Below, in pieces: positions 13,287-26,880 of a stretch of DNA of 64,000 nucleotides (position 1 is its first letter; each line of letters begins with the position of its first letter). This DNA is from Scylla paramamosain. Its lineage: Eukaryota > Arthropoda > Malacostraca > Decapoda > Portunidae. The translations under genes and the position numbers were made by a program. The notes beneath the pieces are model-generated. The model was given only the letters and a program-made list of their open reading frames with translations, ran no database searches and was not told where the DNA came from. Location: contig NC_087180.1 in NCBI RefSeq assembly GCF_035594125.1, forward strand, positions 17,005,115 to 17,069,114. The letters run 5' to 3'.

Positions 13287-13349
<63 letters not shown>
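13287..13349. repeat. (GT)n microsatellite
   Basis: About 63 bp, pure. A (GGAA)n-like run follows at 13381-13420. Confidence 0.97.
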
Positions 13350-13351
<2 letters not shown>

Positions 13352-13621
13352 AGATCTATGTTAGTGGGAGGTCTTTAGAAAGGAAGGAAAGGATGAAGGA
13401 AGGAAGGAAGGAAGGAAGGTAAATATTAAAGATGGGAGAGAAAACGAAAAGAAGGTGAAAGTATAGGAAAAGAGATAAAAGGAAATAAGAAATCTAAAAT
13501 TTTGGATTAGAAAGTGCTTAGGGAAACAAGAAGGAAACACAGAAGGAAAAAACTTGTGTAGGAAAAGGATGAGTATGAAGAAAAATAGGAGGAAAAAAAA
13601 CTAAAAGTAGGGTATCTCAAT

Positions 13622-13660
13622 GAGGAGGAGGAGGAGGAGGAGGAGGAGGAGGAGGAGGAG
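13622..13660. repeat. (GGA)n microsatellite
   Basis: About 13 uninterrupted units. Confidence 0.95.
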
Positions 13661-13919
13661 TGATAGGCAGGCGGTGGGCAGTGATGAGTTAAGATGATAA
13701 GACGAGGCGCGGGTGAGTGGGAGGTCCCCGAGGAATGTAACAAGAGTGGGTGGTGGAGAGTCGGGATATAATGGGTGGTAATGATGGTATGGCCGCCAGG
13801 TGGAAGGCAAGGAGATGGGGAGGAAGGTGCCATGTCTTCGAGGAATGGGGAAAAGTGGGGGATAAATGGATCAAAAAAGGGAAAACAGGTGGTACATAGA
13901 GATGGTTAGATCATTTTCT

Positions 13920-13940
13920 ACTCTCTCTCTCTCTCTCTCC

Positions 13941-14001
<61 letters not shown>
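13920..14001. repeat. (CT)n microsatellite, slightly interrupted
   Basis: About 82 bp with two CCCT interruptions in the first third. Confidence 0.95.
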
Positions 14002-14004
<3 letters not shown>

Positions 14005-14596
14005 ACACCAGGCTTCCTACATAAACACACCTCTCCCAGTCCTTACCAGCAGCATTCCGCCTTCCCAATCACCCGTCACACACTTTCCCGATCCACTTCC
14101 ATCACAGGATTACCCGAGAAAGGGAAAATATGAACAAATGGGACTAAAAACTGAAAAAAAAAAGCAAAAAATTCTATCGGAGACTTCACTGGCGACTGGG
14201 TGACCTGGAAATAAGGGTCCTCAAAGGGGATTTTCCAGTGCCCTAATTCCGGGTGCCGTAAGAGAGGGTGGGTTCAGGAGGGAAGGGCAAGGCTGAGGTA
14301 ATGGAGCGGACAATTAAGATTCCTGAAGTAGGGAATCTGTGTTTTGATTTACTTTCTGGAGAGTAAAAAGCAGAGTAGGGTAGAACAGGGTGGCGTAATG
14401 CAAGTCTATATTGTTTCTATTATGTACATGAAAAGATTTGATTCTGTTTTTATTTCTTGTTGCTATTTGTCTTTTTTTTCTAATGCTTGGGTTTAGTTAC
14501 AGTAATGTTTTCCATGTGTTTTTTATTTTTATTTTTACCTTTAATAATGAAGGGAAATAAACTGGTGTATTTTCTAATTCAGGAATGTGATAAGAG
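14002..14596. other. intergenic unique sequence
   Basis: GC-balanced to 14390 and then T-rich. No gene is recognised. Confidence 0.5.
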
Positions 14597-14597
14597 T

Positions 14598-14650
<53 letters not shown>
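14597..14650. repeat. (ACT)n microsatellite
   Basis: About 17 CTA units, pure. Confidence 0.95.
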
Positions 14651-14654
<4 letters not shown>

Positions 14655-14885
14655 AACACCACACAACAGAATACTATCAACACAAACTTCCCAGCAATAC
14701 CAAATCTTAAATAACAAACAGGACAGTTTCCCTCCAATACATTCCCAATAACAGCTTTCCAGCGTTACACAATCCTTCACGGTGGTGCTTTCATAACTAC
14801 CTGTCTTGTCCTCGGGTTTATAAAGGGCGCCACTCACTCCATAACGTGTGACAGCCTCTCCATCCATCATCAAACTGGAATATCT

Positions 14886-14899
14886 CTCCCTCTCCCTCT

Positions 14900-14938
<39 letters not shown>

Positions 14939-15039
14939 TCTCTCTCTCTCTTTCATCCTTCCACATTCCCGGCATTCCCGTCACTCTGTCTGATACTGTC
15001 CCAGAATTCCAGCCCTCAGGTAAAATGGATGACAGGTAG

Positions 15040-15116
<77 letters not shown>

Positions 15117-15122
15117 TATACA

Positions 15123-15210
<88 letters not shown>
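14886..15210. repeat. (CT)n, (CA)n and (CT)n tracts
   Basis: Imperfect (CT)n at 14886-14953, (CA)n at 15041-15160 broken once by GATATACAGA near 15114-15123, then a direct switch to (CT)n at 15161-15210. The CA-to-CT switch is a compound microsatellite. Confidence 0.94.
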
Positions 15211-15214
<4 letters not shown>

Positions 15215-15674
15215 GGGTAAACTCAAGTCACCAAGACGAATCTTCAACCACGTGTTTCTTTCTCCTTGTCTCCTTGAAAACACTCGAGCCAGCATCCCAC
15301 CCCAGCCCTCTTTGGAATCCCCTCGTGCCCTTGGGAGGAAAGAAAGGCGTCTTAAACCTTTAGAAGACACTTTCCAGGCGTTCCAGGGTTTCCAGACTAT
15401 GACAGCTATAACCAGTGGCTCGTCCCTTCCCGCTACAAAAATAAAGTGAATGAAAAAGGGAACGAAGGAATGATAAAAAGTCCACGTCAGGTCAAATGAG
15501 TATTCCTCCTCTTTGCGTGTCTTTGAAAGCATTTTTTTAGTCTTAATGTGAACTAAAGAATCGTGTTCCTAGTTTGCTTTATGTATTTTTTGTTTTTGTT
15601 TATTTTATTTTTATTTTTATTTAATTTTTTTTTGTGTGAGGATTTTCCCTTAGTGTTTATCTTAGATTATTTTT

Positions 15675-15677
<3 letters not shown>
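15211..15677. other. intergenic unique sequence
   Basis: 15220-15460 is GC-balanced and non-repetitive, with short frames open on both strands. 15540-15677 is T-rich. No known domain is visible. Confidence 0.5.

Positions 15678-15755
<78 letters not shown>
15678..15755. repeat. (CT)n microsatellite
   Basis: About 78 bp with one T insertion near the end. Confidence 0.96.
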
Positions 15756-15758
<3 letters not shown>

Positions 15759-15837
15759 AAGATGAGTGAGAAGAAGAATATTAGCTTTACAATAAAAGAA
15801 AAAAGGAACAATCTCCAAAACGAATGTACAAAAAAAC

Positions 15838-15838
<1 letters not shown>

Positions 15839-15892
<54 letters not shown>
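15839..15892. repeat. (CA)n microsatellite
   Basis: About 54 bp, pure. Confidence 0.97.
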
Positions 15893-15896
<4 letters not shown>

Positions 15897-17209
15897 ATAA
15901 TAATAAAAAGAAACGAAATAAAAACTACAAGAAACCGGATAAGATACCGAAGAAGCAAAACAAGGAGGCAAGGCAGGCAGGGAGGGCGGCAGGGAGGGAG
16001 AGTGAGTGAGGTGCAGAAGGCGGCACATCACACAAGCGCTAAGACCCTCCAACTTGCGGCCTTTTGTTCCTGAAATCCCCGAGCGGTGCAGAGGTCAGGT
16101 GTTGGCTGCGGGAGGCTGGAGACACACACCCAAGGAGAGGCGTAAAACACAGGTGAACGTCTGGGTTTTAGGGGAAGATGAGCACGCAGGTGATGCTGGC
16201 TGATGTAGGAGTGGAGAACGAAAGTGGATAGGTGTTGGGATAGAAATCATGTCTGGCTAAGTGGATGAGGAAAAAGAAAGATGGTGATGAGAAATAGTGT
16301 TAAGGAGGTTGGAATGGGGAAGGGGGTGAAGGGTTGATGGGGTGAAGGGTTGATGGGGTGAAGGTCAGGAGGCAAATTGGATAGGTATTGAAATAGGGAT
16401 AAATTAAAGATTTCTGGCAAAGTGGATGGATAAAAAGATAGTGTTGTAGTAATTAAATAGTTATAGAATGGATTTATGAAAATGATTAAGAAAATTAACA
16501 AAAATAATTATAGAAGTGATTTAAATAGTAGTAACAACAAGCACAAACAAACACCATTATCATTACCACAGACAGAAAGAAGGACAGACAGAATGAATCA
16601 GCCCCTCCCGACACCACACACTAAAAAACTTACCATTCCCTCTCCTACTCCCTTCCCCCTTCCTACCCTTCTTCCTTCCCTACTAAAGATACATTGAACC
16701 AACTCCGTAACACAATGACAGAAGCAAACCCACGCTTCCGCCAACAGAGGGTGATTCCTTAAGTCTCAGAGGCTCAGGTGACTTCTGGGACACCTGTAGA
16801 GAAGAGGAGGGGGTGGGGGAAAGAATCAGGTCAGGAGGGGAGGGAGATAGATAAAAGCGGGAAAGGGTAGGGGAAAGAAATGGAAGGGTTAAGAGGGAGG
16901 TGGGATGGGGAATGGCGGTAGGGAAGGGGGAGGTGAGATATGGGGAAGGAAGGAGAGGGAGAGAAAGGAATGGAGAAAGTGGGGAGGGGGTCTAATGCCT
17001 ACCTGACCTCACCTGCACCTGACAAACTCTGCCCATTAGAGGAGCAAGGTCTCGTGGGAACTGAGAGATTTGGTGGGCCCGGGTCGAGGGAGGGAGGGAG
17101 AAGGAAGGGGAGGGAGACACCAAGGAACGGGGAGAGGTTAAGTTATGGGCGGAGTTGTCTGTGTAACATGGTATCAGTGACCGAGGTACTTCGTGGTGTC
17201 AGTGGCAGT
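15893..17209. other. intergenic, purine-biased
   Basis: Contains (GGCA)-like runs near 15965-16000 and two 16-bp GAAGGGTTGATGGGGT units at about 16328-16360. Another G-rich purine stretch covers 16800-17000. No gene is recognised. Confidence 0.55.
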
Positions 17210-17243
17210 GGTTAGGTTAGGTTAGGTTAAGTTAGGTTAGGTT
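17210..17243 (+). repeat. short TTAGG telomere-like run
   Basis: Six TTAGG-like units, one changed to TTAAG, lie just after the 16.9-17.2 kb purine-rich stretch. This is a smaller relative of the 44.9-kb array. Confidence 0.75.
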
Positions 17244-17526
17244 TATTTTCCTTGAATAAACAATCAGGCAACTGGGTAAATAATGGAAGCTAATTAGGAG
17301 CTAAAGACTACTGCTAATGCTCGAAAAATGTCAGTCTGATAGTAATTGTTCCGGTCATTACAGGTTGATTTTGTCTCGTGTGCTTGACTTCTTATCCTCT
17401 TTGCTACAGCTCATTACTCTCTCTCTACACTACACTCTGCTACACTTGGTTCATTTTATCTAGTGTTTTATTGTTCGCGGTTGTGAGAGAAGTGTTGAAA
17501 TATTATGTTATAGTAAGTTTATCTTT

Positions 17527-17530
<4 letters not shown>

Positions 17531-17605
<75 letters not shown>
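17531..17605. repeat. (GA)n microsatellite
   Basis: About 75 bp, pure. Confidence 0.97.
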
Positions 17606-17608
<3 letters not shown>

Positions 17609-19299
17609 TTTGTTTTCCCTGCAGGAGAAAATGTATCTTAAAGAGGTGAGGTTCGCGTCAGCTTTACTACGATAAATGTCATGTCAGGTCTGTTGACAAG
17701 CGCCACTCCCTTACTGCCTCCCCTCAGCGTTGTGTCACCATGCGTAGACTCAAGCACTTCCTATAAACAAAACAAGTTTACAACAATAAATACGTTTTCT
17801 TTTTATGATTAATCTCATCGCTACAGTAACGTTGCTTCATTACTCCTACATTCCCTTCAATTCTGTCTACATCTCGTATCTATATTTATTTTAATCCAGA
17901 CACACCTTATCTCCACCTGCAGGCGTTCCTAAGGCCTATAATTATGCTAATCACTTAAACACTGCCTGTCGCCTCCCAGTCCCGCAGCGAGGGCGGTGTA
18001 TCCCTGCGTGGTCACTGTCCTGCCTCGCCCTCAAGATCGTGCCTGCATTGTACTTAAGCGCACTGCATTATGTAAAGGTTTTGACTATTATGTAAAGGTT
18101 TTGATAAGTCATACTGCGCTGAAGCAAGGACTGAGTAACGCACACAGCAACAACAGTCAGGCCTCGTGGCGCGCTGAGACAGAAAGCGCAGTGCTCCCGC
18201 CTTGGTGACAACAAGAGTCCACGCCATGGTTTGAGGCTTCCAGTATATTTAAATATTAAACATCCACCAGTAACTAAATACCCAATACATTACAAGCTAT
18301 TTGAGAGGCCTTGGCAGTGAAAGTCTGGGAATAAATCAACGTTTATATACCAAGTCAACTCAAATTCTTCTCACATATGTTAGGGAAAACTGGGCTTGTC
18401 AAGTCTTTCTATGCTGAAGTAACACAAACCTTTACATTGGCGCGTGAATATCACCATACTGCTTAAAAATTAACATTACCAAAACTGCGTGTCTTGAACC
18501 AAAATCGTTATAAATTAATAATCAAATTACCAGTTAACTATCTGGCGAGCTGAGCACCTTAAAAAAAATATATATGAAAGAGTGAAGACTTGTTTATTTA
18601 CAATTTATTTATTTATTTATTTATTTATTAACGCCGCTCCTTTTTCACCATGCAGACCACAAACTGAGTTAAGGTGGGAGAGGCTGATAGAGAAGGGGAA
18701 TATGTTGGAAATGAGGGAGGCTGGGAGAAGCCAGGCGTTTGGGATGGTGTGGAGGTTAGCAGGGGAGAAAAAATCCAATGGGAGAGGGCGAGGCGTGGAT
18801 ATACATAGAGGGATTGGGGAGGTTGGGGAAAGAGGGGTGGGGCCTGCAAGGGAACACGTGGAGGGGGTCTTCGTTAGTGAGGGAGGGGACAGTAGAGGAA
18901 GGAGGGTTAGTCAGGGAGGGCTGGATAGAGAGGTGGGGACTGGAGGCGTGAGTTGGGGTTTGTGGCACGTGTGTCCCCCAAAAATCTCCTGTCTTGTTCT
19001 CCCCTCCGCCACTCATTCACGCAGGCACGTAGGCGCACAAGCACACACGCACGCACGCCCTCACACACACACAAAGCTGAAAAAAAAATCAAGCTAAGAC
19101 GATAAAAAAATATAAAACAAGGAAAATTTTGTTACCAGAGTGTCCTAATGCAAGGTTAAGCTGGAGTTACACACTATAGATGCACGTGGTCTCGGCTCTT
19201 ATCTCTGCTTTTAAACTTAAACTTAACTCGAGACACAGGGCCAATAAGACATCCGGATTTCCATAGTTTACCTTAAAATTTCCCCAGCTAGCACTGTAA
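17606..19299. other. intergenic unique sequence
   Basis: Mostly unique. It holds the 20-bp duplication at 18067, (TTTA)n at 18592-18629 and a G-rich purine stretch 18650-18960 whose open frames look compositional. No gene is recognised. Confidence 0.55.
18067..18106 (+). repeat. perfect-period 20-bp tandem duplication carrying TTATGTAA
   Basis: ATTATGTAAAGGTTTTGA occurs at 18067 and again exactly 20 bp later. TTATGTAA fits the RTTAYGTAAY consensus of PAR-type bZIP factors. Function is unknown. Confidence 0.85.
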
Positions 19300-19441
19300 G
19301 CAACCAATCATTGACAAGACTGAAGGAAAGACAAACAAGGGAGTGACCTGCGCACGAATCCCCAACCTGATTTCGAACTGGAGCGCGCGGACTCAGGCAA
19401 ATTGATAACCACTGCACCACGAAGACTTGAAGGTGGCGGAT
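19300..19441 (-). mobile_element. tRNA-derived SINE
   Basis: Read on the minus strand, TGGTGCAGTGGT (19419 to 19408) resembles a polymerase III A box. AGTTCGAAATC (19379 to 19369) resembles a B box 40 bp later, the spacing of a tRNA gene. The CGTGGTGCAGTGGTTA head is the common form of tRNA-derived SINEs. There is no CCA end or intact cloverleaf, so this is a SINE and not a tRNA gene. An (ATC)n run abuts the 5' side. Confidence 0.6.
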
Positions 19442-19442
19442 A

Positions 19443-19443
19443 A

Positions 19444-19484
<41 letters not shown>
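19443..19484. repeat. (ATC)n microsatellite
   Basis: Fourteen ATC units, directly next to the 5' side of the SINE at 19300-19441. Confidence 0.96.
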
Positions 19485-19486
<2 letters not shown>

Positions 19487-19728
19487 CAGTGATCTAACCC
19501 AGGGACATGCCAGGAGTCAAGATATCGGTGTTTAAGAGACTGAGCGGAGAAAGTTGTGGGGTTTGCTCAAAAGACGTAAGCTTTTTGAGGGATGCAGCTG
19601 CTGCGCCACACCCTTGAGTTGTGAGGTCAGCCTTGGGGCGTCCACGAGGCGACACGTGTAGCCAGAGCGTATTCAAAGCTCAATGTTTGTGTGTACTCAG
19701 TGACTTGTCATTCAGAGGGTGTTATGAC

Positions 19729-20381
<653 letters not shown>

Positions 20382-20590
20382 TTTTCCCTTTTCATATTGT
20401 AGTTTATCTTCACCACCACCACCACCACCACCACCACCACCATCAGCCTCTATGACAGAACGCAAACACAAACACCACTCTTGTTATGTCAACTTTTTCC
20501 TTCTCATGCTATAGCTTATCTCCACCACCACCACCACCACCACCACCACCACCACCACCAGCAGCAGCCTCTGTGACAGGACCAAAGGGA
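20382..20590 (+). repeat. tandem duplication, period about 113 bp, each with an (ACC)n core
   Basis: Copy 1 reads TTTTCATATTGTAGTTTATC, (ACC)n to 20441, then AGCCTCTATGACAG. Copy 2 reads TTCTCATGCTATAGCTTATC, (ACC)n to about 20560, then AGCCTCTGTGACAG. The (ACC)n run is therefore part of the duplicated unit and has expanded in both copies. Confidence 0.85.
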
Positions 20591-20738
20591 CAAAGACATC
20601 TCTTCTCCACGTGTCACGATAAAAACAAATGACTAAACAAGAAGCGTATAAAGTCTTCATTTTAAATAGACCAACTCAGAATAAAATACACGAAAATAAG
20701 CAGCTAATTTATTACACGAGAATGACGCCAGTGATTTT

Positions 20739-20741
<3 letters not shown>

Positions 20742-20817
<76 letters not shown>
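20742..20817. repeat. (CT)n microsatellite
   Basis: About 76 bp. It is followed by CAGCGCCGTTGTCACTGCCA, which recurs after the (CT)n near 21042-21060. Confidence 0.97.
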
Positions 20818-20819
<2 letters not shown>

Positions 20820-20876
20820 GCCGTTGTCACTGCCACCGATTTTAAACGCTTTATAAATATTACCTTAGAGAGTACG

Positions 20877-20880
<4 letters not shown>

Positions 20881-20965
<85 letters not shown>
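20881..20965. repeat. (CT)n microsatellite
   Basis: About 85 bp, pure. Confidence 0.97.
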
Positions 20966-20966
<1 letters not shown>

Positions 20967-21041
20967 GACTACTCACTTCTGTCTGATGAATACGTGTAAA
21001 TATAATTCGTCCGCCTGTCTGTCTGTCTTACCCCCCACCCT

Positions 21042-21126
21042 CTCTCTCTCTCTCTCTCTCAGCGCTGTTGTCACTGCCATCGCCTCCGTCCTATTCCACC
21101 ACCACCACCACCACCACCACCACCAC
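21042..21126. repeat. (CT)n and (ACC)n tracts
   Basis: A short (CT)n (21042-21060), the duplicated CAGCGCTGTTGTCACTGCCA block, then (ACC)n at 21098-21126. Confidence 0.9.
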
Positions 21127-21493
21127 CTCTTCCTCTTCCTTGTCCAGCACCCGCCAGGCTCAGGTTTCAGCACCATCACCCACCCATCCCTTAACCCAAA
21201 CACAGTAAATAGCAACCTTTCGTGTATCCCTCCCCTCCATCCCTCCTTCCTTCTCTCCCAGTCCCTTCAATGCACTTCCTCGCTCGCTTTCTTTCTCCTC
21301 CATGTCGTTACTAAATATCTTCTTTTTTCCGCGTCACGCCACCCAATTACTAAGGAATGGGCGGAAGTGGGCGTGTGAGGGCAGAGGGTGGGCGTGCGCG
21401 GAAGGGAGGTGAAGAAGAGAGGGTAGCTGGTGACACGGGACGGGCAGAGACATGAATGGGGTGGCGAGTGAATGAAGGGATGTGAGTGAATAG

Positions 21494-22305
<812 letters not shown>

Positions 22306-22352
<47 letters not shown>
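22306..22352. repeat. (CA)n microsatellite
   Basis: About 47 bp, pure. Confidence 0.96.
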
Positions 22353-22355
<3 letters not shown>

Positions 22356-24267
22356 CAACTTCCTGTCACCTCACATTCCCTGCCATTCCCAGCCTCACCA
22401 CTGCTCATTCCTGTTCGGGATCCCTGGAATGCGAGGGAATTCCCACCCTCAATCAAAGCATCATATTACATAATGAGCGGAAGGGTTGAGAGGAAGGAAG
22501 GAAGGAAGCGAGGGGAGGGGGAGGGAAGAGAGAGGGAGGAAGAAAGCAAAATACGAAGAGGATCATCTCACAATCCAAAAGAGAGAGAGAGAAAAAAAAA
22601 GGAGAGAAAAATGTCTTTATATCTGTGAGTGATAAGATGATTATTCAGGTAGGAAGGTTGGTAATTATCCGTGTCATTCTACCTGAGCCGCGCTGGTTGG
22701 GGGCTTCCAGGCACACACGTCCGGCTGGAAATGGAGCGAAGGGGCGCGGGACGGGTCTTGTGGCGGGGAGTGGGAAGGGAGAGAGGGACGTGAAGGGTGG
22801 GCGTGAGATGCTGTGCTGGGCGTGAAAGGGTAATACGGGCGCAGATGCTCACCTCATCGCCCAACAAAAGGTGCAAAAGGGTGAGGAATGATGGGAAGCC
22901 TTCAGGGAGAGAATGGAGAGGTAACTTGGCACGATGGTTTGAGGAGGATCTTGTTAGGCCGTTAGCTTCCCAGTAAATTAGAATCATAAAAGGTGAGGTA
23001 CGAGATGATAAAATAAATAAATAAATAAAATAAAATAAATCATTATCTTTGACGTAACACGGGGATAGCAATACGTGTATTAACTATATTCTTAAAAGGT
23101 TAAGGTATGTAGGTAGCTTGTCCACTAAATGATAAAAGAAAACGAGGTATGGTAAAGTAAATTAGTGACAGGTATCCTTATTTAGGCCATAACACGGAAA
23201 GTAACACCAACAAACACAACACACTCACAACAGGGAACGCAATACACAAACATCCCGCCAACCCCTAAAAAATTAAAAGGAAGAAAAAAAACAAATCACG
23301 CAACACCTGCCACAACGACCACCACCAGCACAACCAGAACACAAAAAGTAACACAAACAAACCTAACAAACAAACAATACAATTACACAAAACACAAACA
23401 CCCAAAGGAAGTAAAAATATTACACACCACGCACCAACTAACCTAAACATCACCATCACAACCACTATTATCACCCACCATCAGCCCGGGCCATGATCCA
23501 CCACTATCACCAACCACATCAACCACAACCTCCTCCGCCACGCGCTTCGAAGTAACTTGAGAGGGGAGGTTTTGGAGCCAGCGAGGTGCCCCACTGTGAT
23601 GATTGGACCGGGAATACCAGAGGCCCGGCATGTGCCCAGCGTTGGTGGGAGGGAGGGGACAGGGCAGCGAGGAGTGAAAGGAAGGGAAATGAAGAGATGT
23701 GTGTGTGTGTTGGAGAGAGAGAAAAGAGGAGGAAACAAGAAAATGTGAAAGATAATCCAGTGCAATACGATGAAATGGTTCAGGGATGATGAGTGACGTG
23801 AGAAAGGAAGAGCAGATGGGCTGGTGATGGTTGAGTGTCGATTGATGGGGGTAAACTGAGAATTATGCCTGGTAAATGGTTGTACATTCATGCTTAATAG
23901 TTCAATGACATACCCAAGATGGAAGAAGGCCCGCTGGAATGTTAAGAGGCCAGAGAAATGTTTAGCGAGGAGCTGCCGAAGAGATGGAAAGACTTGCATG
24001 AAGAATGGAGTGAAAGAGTCGATTTATAATGCTAAGATGAAGGTCGAGTCACATCAGTGCCTCCCTCAGTGGCACAAGTTACTACATAAACAAGCGCTCC
24101 CCAGACCTCCAGCATCGCCGCCACGCACGCAGACCACATCACGTCCCGGAGATATTCTGACTCTGAGTGTAATTCATGTGAAGGACAAACTGTATTAACT
24201 TGAAATGCTTCTTGAGAGAATACGAGTAGACAGTTTTAACAGAAATTAGTTTATTTTCAATGTGAGA

Positions 24268-24270
<3 letters not shown>
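22353..24270. other. intergenic sequence
   Basis: Unique sequence with a short purine stretch at 22490-22610, (AAAT)-like units at 23010-23040, and an A/C-rich + strand from 23190 to 23540. Open frames at 23480-24198 show no known domain. Confidence 0.5.

Positions 24271-24329
<59 letters not shown>
24271..24329. repeat. (CT)n microsatellite
   Basis: About 59 bp. A second 20-bp (CT)n lies at 24347-24366. Confidence 0.96.
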
Positions 24330-24331
<2 letters not shown>

Positions 24332-24399
24332 TCTCCTACTCCTCTTCTCTCTCTCTCTCTCTCTTTCTCATATACACCACGGTTTCCCACACTCCTGCC

Positions 24400-25310
24400 T
24401 GAGACGCCTGGCCTCTTCATCACGTCATGTCTGTTCTCACAAGACCACCTCCTCATCGTCTTGCTGCTTATACAAGAGAAAGGAGCCAGAGGCGCCTTGT
24501 CTCCGCGAGGTTCCCGTGGCGGGGCGGGCGTGGCCAGGCTTTGATTATGGTTTCCCTCAGAGCGCAAGACAATCACGTTTGTTTGTCCCTATTTGTTCCG
24601 GCTCATCCCGGTTTCTCCTTTTTCCCATGCAGGATCCCTGGCGAGCGTCCTGTCCCGTCTTTCTCTTCCGCCCCGTCACCTCCTCGCACCTGGGAATGCG
24701 GCCACGCACGCCACCCGCTCACCCTGAAGCGTTCATTAAAGTTCCTCCGATTATTCTTCAAGAGCGTCACTGCCATTCCTTGACCCCCACACTCGACCCC
24801 CACCCATTCCCAAAGGAAAGGAATCCAGTCAGACGTAATAGATGTCCTTAACCAATCCCACCGCGCGTCGGAAGTGTCTTGGACCAATCGGAGGGGCGCG
24901 GCAGGGTTCATGGCAATCAAGATAGCCTGAGGGCGCATTCCCGTCCGGCAGCGTCACGCGACTTTTCAAATAAACACCTGGGAATGCGCGCACCACAAAA
25001 GCCAAGTGCCTCAGATTGAACGCCCGGCCCAAGAGGCTTCCAGGCGGGGCTGTCCTTAGAGGGCGGCCACCCAGGCATGTGCTGAGGACACTCGCCCTTA
25101 CGCTCCCCAGGTCCTTGTGCCCCAGCCATGTGAGTGCGCCACATCTTGGGCGCCTCGCCGCAGGGAGAAAGGGGAGTCAGAGGCGGCGGGGCGCTCCTCT
25201 TCAGGCGGGTGCTATGTTTACCCGTGAATGGTGGTCCGCGGGGCGCTCAATGGCAGCAGCTGGTGGCTTCCGAGTCGCCGCACTCGAGTACCTCTCCCAC
25301 GCAGCCTTTT
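24400..25310. other. GC- and CpG-rich block without a recognised gene
   Basis: This stretch lacks simple repeats and is clearly richer in CpG than its flanks. It has CCAAT boxes (AACCAATCCC near 24850 and GACCAATCGG near 24885). Long frames are open on both strands, but none shows a domain I recognise. It could be a CpG-island-type promoter or the first exon of a gene lying outside the window. Confidence 0.3.
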
Positions 25311-26339
25311 CCTTTTTCTCTTGTCTCTTTACTTTTCTTCTTCCTCCTCCTGGTTTTCATTCTCTTCCTTCCTCAGAGCACCTGGAGCATCTTGTCCCCT
25401 CCTTTCCTTCACTATTTCCCTCCACTATTAAGACAGACGCGTCACCTCTCCACCATCCACCCAATATATTATCTCCTTTTCACCACACCAATATAGTTCC
25501 TTTACCCATCCATCACTCACACCAGTACATCTCCCTTCCACTGCGTCCCGTCAGTATCCCAGGACTCCACCCATCACGTCACCATCCCTCCACTCACCGT
25601 TCCACACCCTTCCATCCATCACAACAAACTTCTTTTCCCCCAAGGTTAAGGTGGATCGAGTGGGTTACGGCTGAGTCACACACGCTGACGACAATCTGTG
25701 ACGTAGGAGCATTGACGACAAAAAAAAAAAAAAAGATACGAGGACCAATGACGGAGGTTGATGGTGATAAAGGTGGTGATGGTGACTCGCAATCTTCAAC
25801 GTAAGCTTCTAAAAGATGCCGATCAGGATGTAATCAAGAGCTAATACTCCTTTTAGAGCTGCAAACTGGAAATATACAAACAGAAAATGGAAGAGTAAAT
25901 AGCATGAAAAATTCAGCAGAATATTGCAGAGAATGTTGATCCCTTATGATTAATGGAAGTAACAGGAGGAGGAGGAGGAGGAGGAGGAGGAGGAGGAGAG
26001 GAGGAGGAGGACACTATTGAGCTACAGAAAACTATCCATATTTGAGGTTACATACAAAAAAAAAAAAAAAAAGAAAACCACATGCATTGGAAAGAAATGG
26101 AGAATTCTTGGAAACCGAAAAAATGAATCCCTTTGAATGACATTTGAATATCGAATTTCCAAGAATAAGAACAACAACAACAACAACAACAAAAGGAAAG
26201 GAAAGACACCTTATCACGCCACTCAAAAAAAAAAAAAGTTTCAGAGATGCAAAATTAGACCGTAGAGAAATGACAAAAAACAAACAAACAAACAAACAAA
26301 CAAACAGAAAATAAAGAAAAGGAGCACTCACGGTCCCCA
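25311..26339. other. intergenic sequence with short simple repeats
   Basis: Pyrimidine-rich 25300-25650, poly-A at 25720-25734 and 26057-26073, (GGA)n at 25968-26010, (AAC)n at 26170-26192 and (CAAA)n at 26278-26305. No gene is recognised. Confidence 0.6.
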
Positions 26340-26880
26340 GTCACGTTAACACCTGCGTGAGGTGTTACGTGAGCCAACAGGTAACGCGTCACCCGAGCAT
26401 CCACGTGAATCAGATTAATTTTAGCATCATCTTTACCTTTTGCTATCTAGTTTCTAGGTTTCACAAGAGTGCTGCGTCACTGCGCGTCACAACACTGCTC
26501 GATGGAGGAATCTGGTGCGTCACAGAGCGTTTCGTTACGGGATACTAAGTGGCCATCTGTTGTAAACTCTAACGTGCATTTCGTGACTTGTGTAGCGTTG
26601 TGGCACTTAGAAGTCTCCGAAAAAACTCAATTGGCTCTTCTTTAGTACTCTTTCTTTTATGGGAGAGAGAAATTAGCAAGCTTTTTTCATTTTTATCTTT
26701 TATTTTTGGCTTGAATTTCTTTTGCCCTTGAGTCTTCCTCCCCCTGCGCACAGAAAAATTGACTTGTCACGTAATAGTGTAGCTTGTAACGTGACATGAC
26801 TCGTGAAGGAGTGTTATGTCCACCAGGCACAGTCACGTTATTTTCGTTTCGTCACTTACCCTAGTATTTTTTTTTTCTGT
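26340..26880. other. patch rich in CGTCAC/GTAACG-type hexamers
   Basis: About a dozen copies of closely related motifs (CGTCAC, GTCACG, CGTGAC, GTTACG, CGTAAC) occur on both strands in 540 bp, at irregular spacing. CGTCA is half of a CRE. It is not a tandem repeat and no exon is seen. Confidence 0.4.

Noticed and set aside
14819..14826. TATAAAGG as a promoter
   Set aside because: No initiator at the required distance and the next sequence is simple repeat.
25016..25804. 262-codon + frame in the CpG-rich block
   Set aside because: The first third follows from high GC content and the rest from C/T-rich repeat; no domain or start context supports it.
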